Positions 60,708 to 64,000 of a DNA stretch of 64,000 nt are shown here, one piece after another. Both the position numbers and the translations under genes were made by a program. Below the pieces are notes generated by a model, which was not told the origin of the DNA, made no database searches, and saw only the letters and a list, made by a program, of their open reading frames with translations. Source of the stretch: Campylobacter gracilis (GTDB lineage: Bacteria > Campylobacterota > Campylobacteria > Campylobacterales > Campylobacteraceae); NCBI RefSeq assembly GCF_018374135.1, contig NZ_JAHAFS010000007.1, positions 1 to 64,000 on the forward strand, read 5' to 3'. Every line of letters starts with the position of its first letter. Position 1 is the first letter of the stretch.

Positions 60708-61943
60708 TTGGCTAAAATTTTATATTACGACGCGAGCTGCGGCATCAGCGGCGATATGAACTTAGCCGCGCTGGTGGAGCTCGGCGTGGATTTTGGCTAT
60801 CTTTGTGCCGAGCTAGAAAAGTTAAATTTAGCCGGCGAATTTAAGCTTGTGCGCAAAAGCGTACTAAAAAACGGTATCGCCGCGACCAAAATCGACGTCG
60901 TGCCGCTAAAATCGCAGCCTCACGCCAGAAGCTACGCGGGTATCAGGCAAATTTTAGAAAGTTCAAATTTAAGCCAGAGCTGCAAACAAAGAGCGGGCGC
61001 GATATTTCGCAGGATCGCGCAGGTCGAGGCCAAAGTCCACGGCACGGACGTAGATCAGGTGCATTTTCATGAGATCGGCGCGATAGACTCTATCGTCGAT
61101 ATCGCGGGCGCGGCGATCTGCTTTGAATATCTTTTTGAAAATTTAGGCGTCTCGCGCGTCGTAAGCTCCAAAATCGAGCTTGGCGGCGGCGTAGCGATTT
61201 GCGATCACGGCGAGCTTAGCGTGCCTGCGCCCGCCGTTTGCGAAATTTTAAAAGGCGTGCCCGTAAGCCTCGGGCGCGCAAATTTCGAGATGACCACGCC
61301 AACGGGAGCGGCGATTTTAAAGGCCTGCGCGGACGAGTTTACGGACGGTGCGAGCTTTAAAATAGAAAAGATCGGCTACGGTGCAGGCGGCAAGGACGCA
61401 ACGGACTTTGCAAACGTGCTTCGCGCGATGATCTGCGAGGTTGACGAGGATTTATACGAGCGAAATTTAGCCGCGCACCCTGGCTACGGCGAGGTTTGCA
61501 AGCAAATTTTAATCTCCACGAACATCGACGATATGGACGCCGAGAGCTTTGCCTTTGCGTGCGAAATTCTGCGCGAAAACGGCGCGCTAGACATCTTTAG
61601 CCGCTCTATTTTTATGAAAAAGGGGCGCATGGGCTTTGAACTAAACACGCTGTGCCGCAAGCATGACGCGCAAAATTTAAAGGATCTGATATTTACGCAC
61701 ACCACCGCGATCGGCGTTCGCGAAGTAGAGGTTACTAAAACCGAGCTAAAGCGCGAGTTTGCGCGGGTGCAGACGAAATTCGGCGAGATAGGGGTTAAAA
61801 TTTCAGGTAGCGGCCAAACGCAAAAGGCAAAACCGGAATTTGACGACTGCAAGGCCGCGGCGCTCGCGCACGGCACGACGATCGAGCGGGTGCGAAAAGA
61901 GGCGCTAAAAATCTATGACGAAACTAGAAAAACTAAAGGCTGA
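60708..61943 (+). CDS. larC: nickel insertion protein LarC
   Basis: LarC inserts nickel into the pincer nucleotide (CTP-dependent). The 411-aa protein has the N-terminal YDASCGISGDMNLAALVELG, VHFHEIGAIDSIVDIAGAAI, MTTPTGAAILKA and C-terminal TNIDDMDAESFAFACEIL, the usual LarC signatures. It starts at a TTG two bases after the larA stop, with TAAG just before. It is a single chain with no sign of the programmed frameshift found in Lactobacillus larC. It overlaps larE by 29 bases. Confidence 0.94.
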   Translation: MAKILYYDASCGISGDMNLAALVELGVDFGYLCAELEKLNLAGEFKLVRKSVLKNGIAATKIDVVPLKSQPHARSYAGIRQILESSNLSQSCKQRAGAIFRRIAQVEAKVHGTDVDQVHFHEIGAIDSIVDIAGAAICFEYLFENLGVSRVVSSKIELGGGVAICDHGELSVPAPAVCEILKGVPVSLGRANFEMTTPTGAAILKACADEFTDGASFKIEKIGYGAGGKDATDFANVLRAMICEVDEDLYERNLAAHPGYGEVCKQILISTNIDDMDAESFAFACEILRENGALDIFSRSIFMKKGRMGFELNTLCRKHDAQNLKDLIFTHTTAIGVREVEVTKTELKREFARVQTKFGEIGVKISGSGQTQKAKPEFDDCKAAALAHGTTIERVRKEALKIYDETRKTKG

Positions 61944-62697
61944 TCTGCGCGGGCTGGGCGAGCTGGCGGTGGCATTTAGCGGCGGCGCGGACAGCTCGCT
62001 ACTGCTGCGAGCGGCGCACGACGCGCTGGGTGCGCGAGCGATCGGCATAACGATCAGATCGCCCTATATGTCCTCGCGCGAGATCGCCGAAGCCGTGGAA
62101 TTTGCCCGCGCTTACGGCATCCGCCACGAAATTTTAGAGCTCGGCATCGCGGAGGGTATCAAAGGCAACCCCGAAAACCGCTGCTATCTGTGCAAAAAGG
62201 CGGTGTTTTCGCGTCTGATCGAGCGCGCAAAGGGGCTTGGCTTTAGCCGCGTCGCCGACGGCACGAACCTAGACGATCTTGGCGAATGCCGCCCCGGGCT
62301 TAAAGCAAAAGACGAGCTTGGCGTGCTCTCGCCGCTGATAAATTTAACCAAATCCGAGATCCGCGAGCTATCGCGCGAGCTAAATTTGCCCACCGCCGAA
62401 AAACCAAGCTACGCGTGCTTGCTAACGCGTCTGCCGCACGGACGCGAGATCGATGGGGGCGAACTAAATTTGATCGAAGCCGCGGAAAATCTGCTAATCG
62501 CAAGCGGCTACGCAAACGTCCGCGCGCGGTGCGACCGCAAAAATATAAAGCTGCAAATGCCCTTTTCTAGCATGCAAAGCTTCCTAAATGACGCGAAATT
62601 TAAAAGCGTCGTTAGACAGCTCGTAGCGCTGGGCGCTGCGGAGGTGACGCTCGATCTAAAGGGGCTTAGAGAGGATGTTTTGTATGAGAGAGGATGA
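61915..62697 (+). CDS. larE: sacrificial sulfur transferase LarE
   Basis: LarE puts sulfur on the pyridinium dicarboxylate precursor of the nickel pincer, giving up its own cysteine or using a 4Fe-4S cluster. The 260-aa protein has the PP-loop VAFSGGADSSLLLRA, NRCYLCKKAVFSRL, DGTNLDDLGECRPGL and KPSYACLLTRLPHG, which holds the Cys at the place of Lactobacillus Cys176. The many other Cys (NRCYLCKK) leave open which mechanism is used. Overlaps larC and larB. Confidence 0.92.
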   Translation: MTKLEKLKADLRGLGELAVAFSGGADSSLLLRAAHDALGARAIGITIRSPYMSSREIAEAVEFARAYGIRHEILELGIAEGIKGNPENRCYLCKKAVFSRLIERAKGLGFSRVADGTNLDDLGECRPGLKAKDELGVLSPLINLTKSEIRELSRELNLPTAEKPSYACLLTRLPHGREIDGGELNLIEAAENLLIASGYANVRARCDRKNIKLQMPFSSMQSFLNDAKFKSVVRQLVALGAAEVTLDLKGLREDVLYERG

Positions 62698-63430
62698 AAT
62701 TTTAGAACTTTTCGCGGGGGTAAAAAGCGGCCGCGTGAGCGAGCAGGAGGCGCTAAAATACCTGAAAAACTACCCCTACGAGGACGTGGGCTGCGCCAAA
62801 ATCGACACTCAGCGCGCCCTGCGAAACGGTGCGGGCGAGGTGATCTACGGCGAGGGCAAGACGGATGATGAAATTTTACGCATTGCAGAGGCGATCGGCG
62901 CGAGGCGGCAAAATATCCTGATCACGCGCACGAACGAGCGGGTTTTTGGGCTGGTGCGCGAGACGTTTCCGCAGGCGGAGTTTAGCGCTCGCGGCCGCGT
63001 CATCGGCGTCAAATTTAAAGAGCCTGCGCTCACGCAAAGCTACATCGCGATAGTATCTGCCGGCACCGCCGACGGCGCGGTCGTGGAAGAGGCGTACGAG
63101 ACGGCGAGATTTCTAGGCAACGACGTGCGCAAATTTAGCGATGCGGGCGTGGCGGGACTGCACAGGCTGATCGCAAATTTAGAGCAGATACGAGGCGCAA
63201 AGGTCGTGATCGCGGTAGCAGGCATGGAGGGCGCGCTAGCTAGCGTGCTCGCAGGCCTCGTGAGCGTGCCGGTGATCGCGGTGCCCACCAGCGTGGGATA
63301 CGGCGCGAGTTTCGGCGGGTTGGCGGCGCTGCTAGCGATGCTAAATAGCTGCGCAAACGGCATGAGCGTCGTAAATATCGACAACGGATTCGGCGCCGCG
63401 TATAACGCGAGCCTGATAAATCATCTCTAA
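62684..63430 (+). CDS. larB: pyridinium biscarboxylate synthase LarB
   Basis: LarB carboxylates and hydrolyses nicotinic acid adenine dinucleotide in the first step of nickel-pincer synthesis. The protein (248 aa from ATG 62684) has the PurE-like C-terminal core SAGTADGAVVEEAYETARFL, AVAGMEGALASVLAGLVSVP and PVIAVPTSVGYGASFGGLAAL, and N-terminal GEVIYGEGKT. I prefer ATG 62684 (MREDEIL) to ATG 62675, since GAGAGGAT lies 8 bases before it. Confidence 0.93.
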   Translation: MREDEILELFAGVKSGRVSEQEALKYLKNYPYEDVGCAKIDTQRALRNGAGEVIYGEGKTDDEILRIAEAIGARRQNILITRTNERVFGLVRETFPQAEFSARGRVIGVKFKEPALTQSYIAIVSAGTADGAVVEEAYETARFLGNDVRKFSDAGVAGLHRLIANLEQIRGAKVVIAVAGMEGALASVLAGLVSVPVIAVPTSVGYGASFGGLAALLAMLNSCANGMSVVNIDNGFGAAYNASLINHL

Positions 63431-63601
63431 ATTTACGCCCGCGCGCAGACGAATAAGTAGAGCAAATTCTCTCTCGAATTTTAAAACTTTAACCTAAAAG
63501 CTACTACTTTTTAGCTAAAATTTTATATAAAATGAAGTCGCAACTTTTAATATCAGAAGTTGTGGCAACAGTTAAATTTATTTTAAATTTCTGGAGATAC
63601 T

Positions 63602-64000
63602 ATGAATCTCGAAATCTTAAAAAATATCAAAGAAATGCTTAGAAGTATTTCTTCATTATTTATATTTTTGTTTATTTACTTGATTTTAAGAGACATCATA
63701 GAAGTTATTAACTTTAGCTTTAACATAGATGACATAAGATACATATTGTCATTTGATATATTAATATACGCCAGCGCTTCAATTACCAGTTTCTTCCTAC
63801 TCATATATACGCTTGCAAATAAAAGCTGGCTAAACTATTTTATTGTCTTAATATCATTTATACTTTTTCTGTTTTTAAGCGAAGTTAACACATCGGAAAA
63901 GTTTTCTTATTTTATTCTTATTATATCGATTTTTTTAAAGCATAAAAGAATTTATGATGAATTAAAGCAATTTGGAATTTATATTGATATTGCACTTCTA
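63602..64000 (+). CDS. AT-rich membrane protein, runs off the right edge
   Basis: From ATG 63602 (ribosome site TGGAG upstream) an open frame of 133 codons reaches the window end without a stop. It begins MNLEILKNIKEMLRSISSLF and holds about four helices (LFIFLFIYLILRDII, FDILIYASASITSFFLLIYT, FIVLISFILFLFLS, FSYFILIISIFL), then a basic KHKRIYDELKQFG. It is far more AT-rich than the flanking lar genes, like the patch at 39-40.7 kb. Family unknown; the C-terminus is missing here. Confidence 0.65.
   Translation, partial: MNLEILKNIKEMLRSISSLFIFLFIYLILRDIIEVINFSFNIDDIRYILSFDILIYASASITSFFLLIYTLANKSWLNYFIVLISFILFLFLSEVNTSEKFSYFILIISIFLKHKRIYDELKQFGIYIDIALL

Overview
The window reads as the chromosome of an epsilonproteobacterium, most likely an oral Campylobacter of the C. 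gracilis/curvus/showae/rectus type. The evidence is gene content: an epsilon-type hydroxylamine-oxidoreductase-like octahaem cytochrome, an MccA sulfite reductase system, and a clade II nitrous oxide reductase carrying a fused cytochrome c domain with NosB/G/C1/C2/H. Gene starts and -10 boxes (TATAAT in AT-rich context) fit, and intergenic DNA is saturated with AAATTTTAAAATTT-like words. The species call is inference. The first ~0.7 kb is different: it encodes, on the minus strand, the N-terminal part of an ABC exporter that reads like a Streptococcus mitis/pneumoniae-group protein. The junction lies between about 701 and 830 and is either a chimeric join or a transfer.

Layout. 0.8-4.5 kb: housekeeping genes (BI-1/YccA, secG, frr, pyrE, an RDD protein, rnhB). 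5-10 kb: a lipoprotein, a TerC protein and two poorly known membrane proteins, one with long Asn/Ser-rich inserts. 10.2-11.7 kb: two-subunit class I fumarase. 11.9-13.8 kb: NapC/NrfH-type quinol dehydrogenase plus octahaem HAO-like cytochrome, closed by a strong terminator. 14.1-17.0 kb: small unknowns and a Sel1 protein separated by repeat-rich non-coding DNA. 17.4-32.3 kb: the sulfite respiration locus, with two-component regulators (mccR, mccS), mccA, mccB, mccC, mccD, ccsA1, a Cys-rich Sel1 protein, a double-NosL protein and an ABC/membrane module ending in a degenerate NosL protein.

33.1-36.4 kb: a subtilisin-type autotransporter. 36.6-38.1 kb: a DUF364-type protein and a small hydrolase. 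38.5-40.7 kb: an AT-rich patch of unknown genes with one intact and one broken paralogue and a 49-aa gene between them. 41.1-44.6 kb: a DUF4139 protein and an iron-type ABC importer lacking a binding protein. 45.2-57.3 kb, minus strand: the nitrous oxide reductase locus nosZBDG-C1-C2-H-F, a His/Met-rich NosL, a 0.76-kb non-coding insert, nosY and a second NosL-like gene. 57.6-63.4 kb: a Dcu-type transporter with an unusual insert and the lactate racemase set larA-larC-larE-larB. The window ends inside an AT-rich membrane-protein gene.

Together the genes describe anaerobic respiration with nitrite/hydroxylamine, sulfite and N2O as candidate acceptors, fed from menaquinol by NapC-type and NrfD/NapH-type membrane modules. 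MccA and NosZ both need copper and both loci carry NosL-family proteins. Fumarase, Dcu and the lactate racemase genes supply dicarboxylate and lactate metabolism. No rRNA, tRNA, CRISPR array, transposase or phage gene was recognised.
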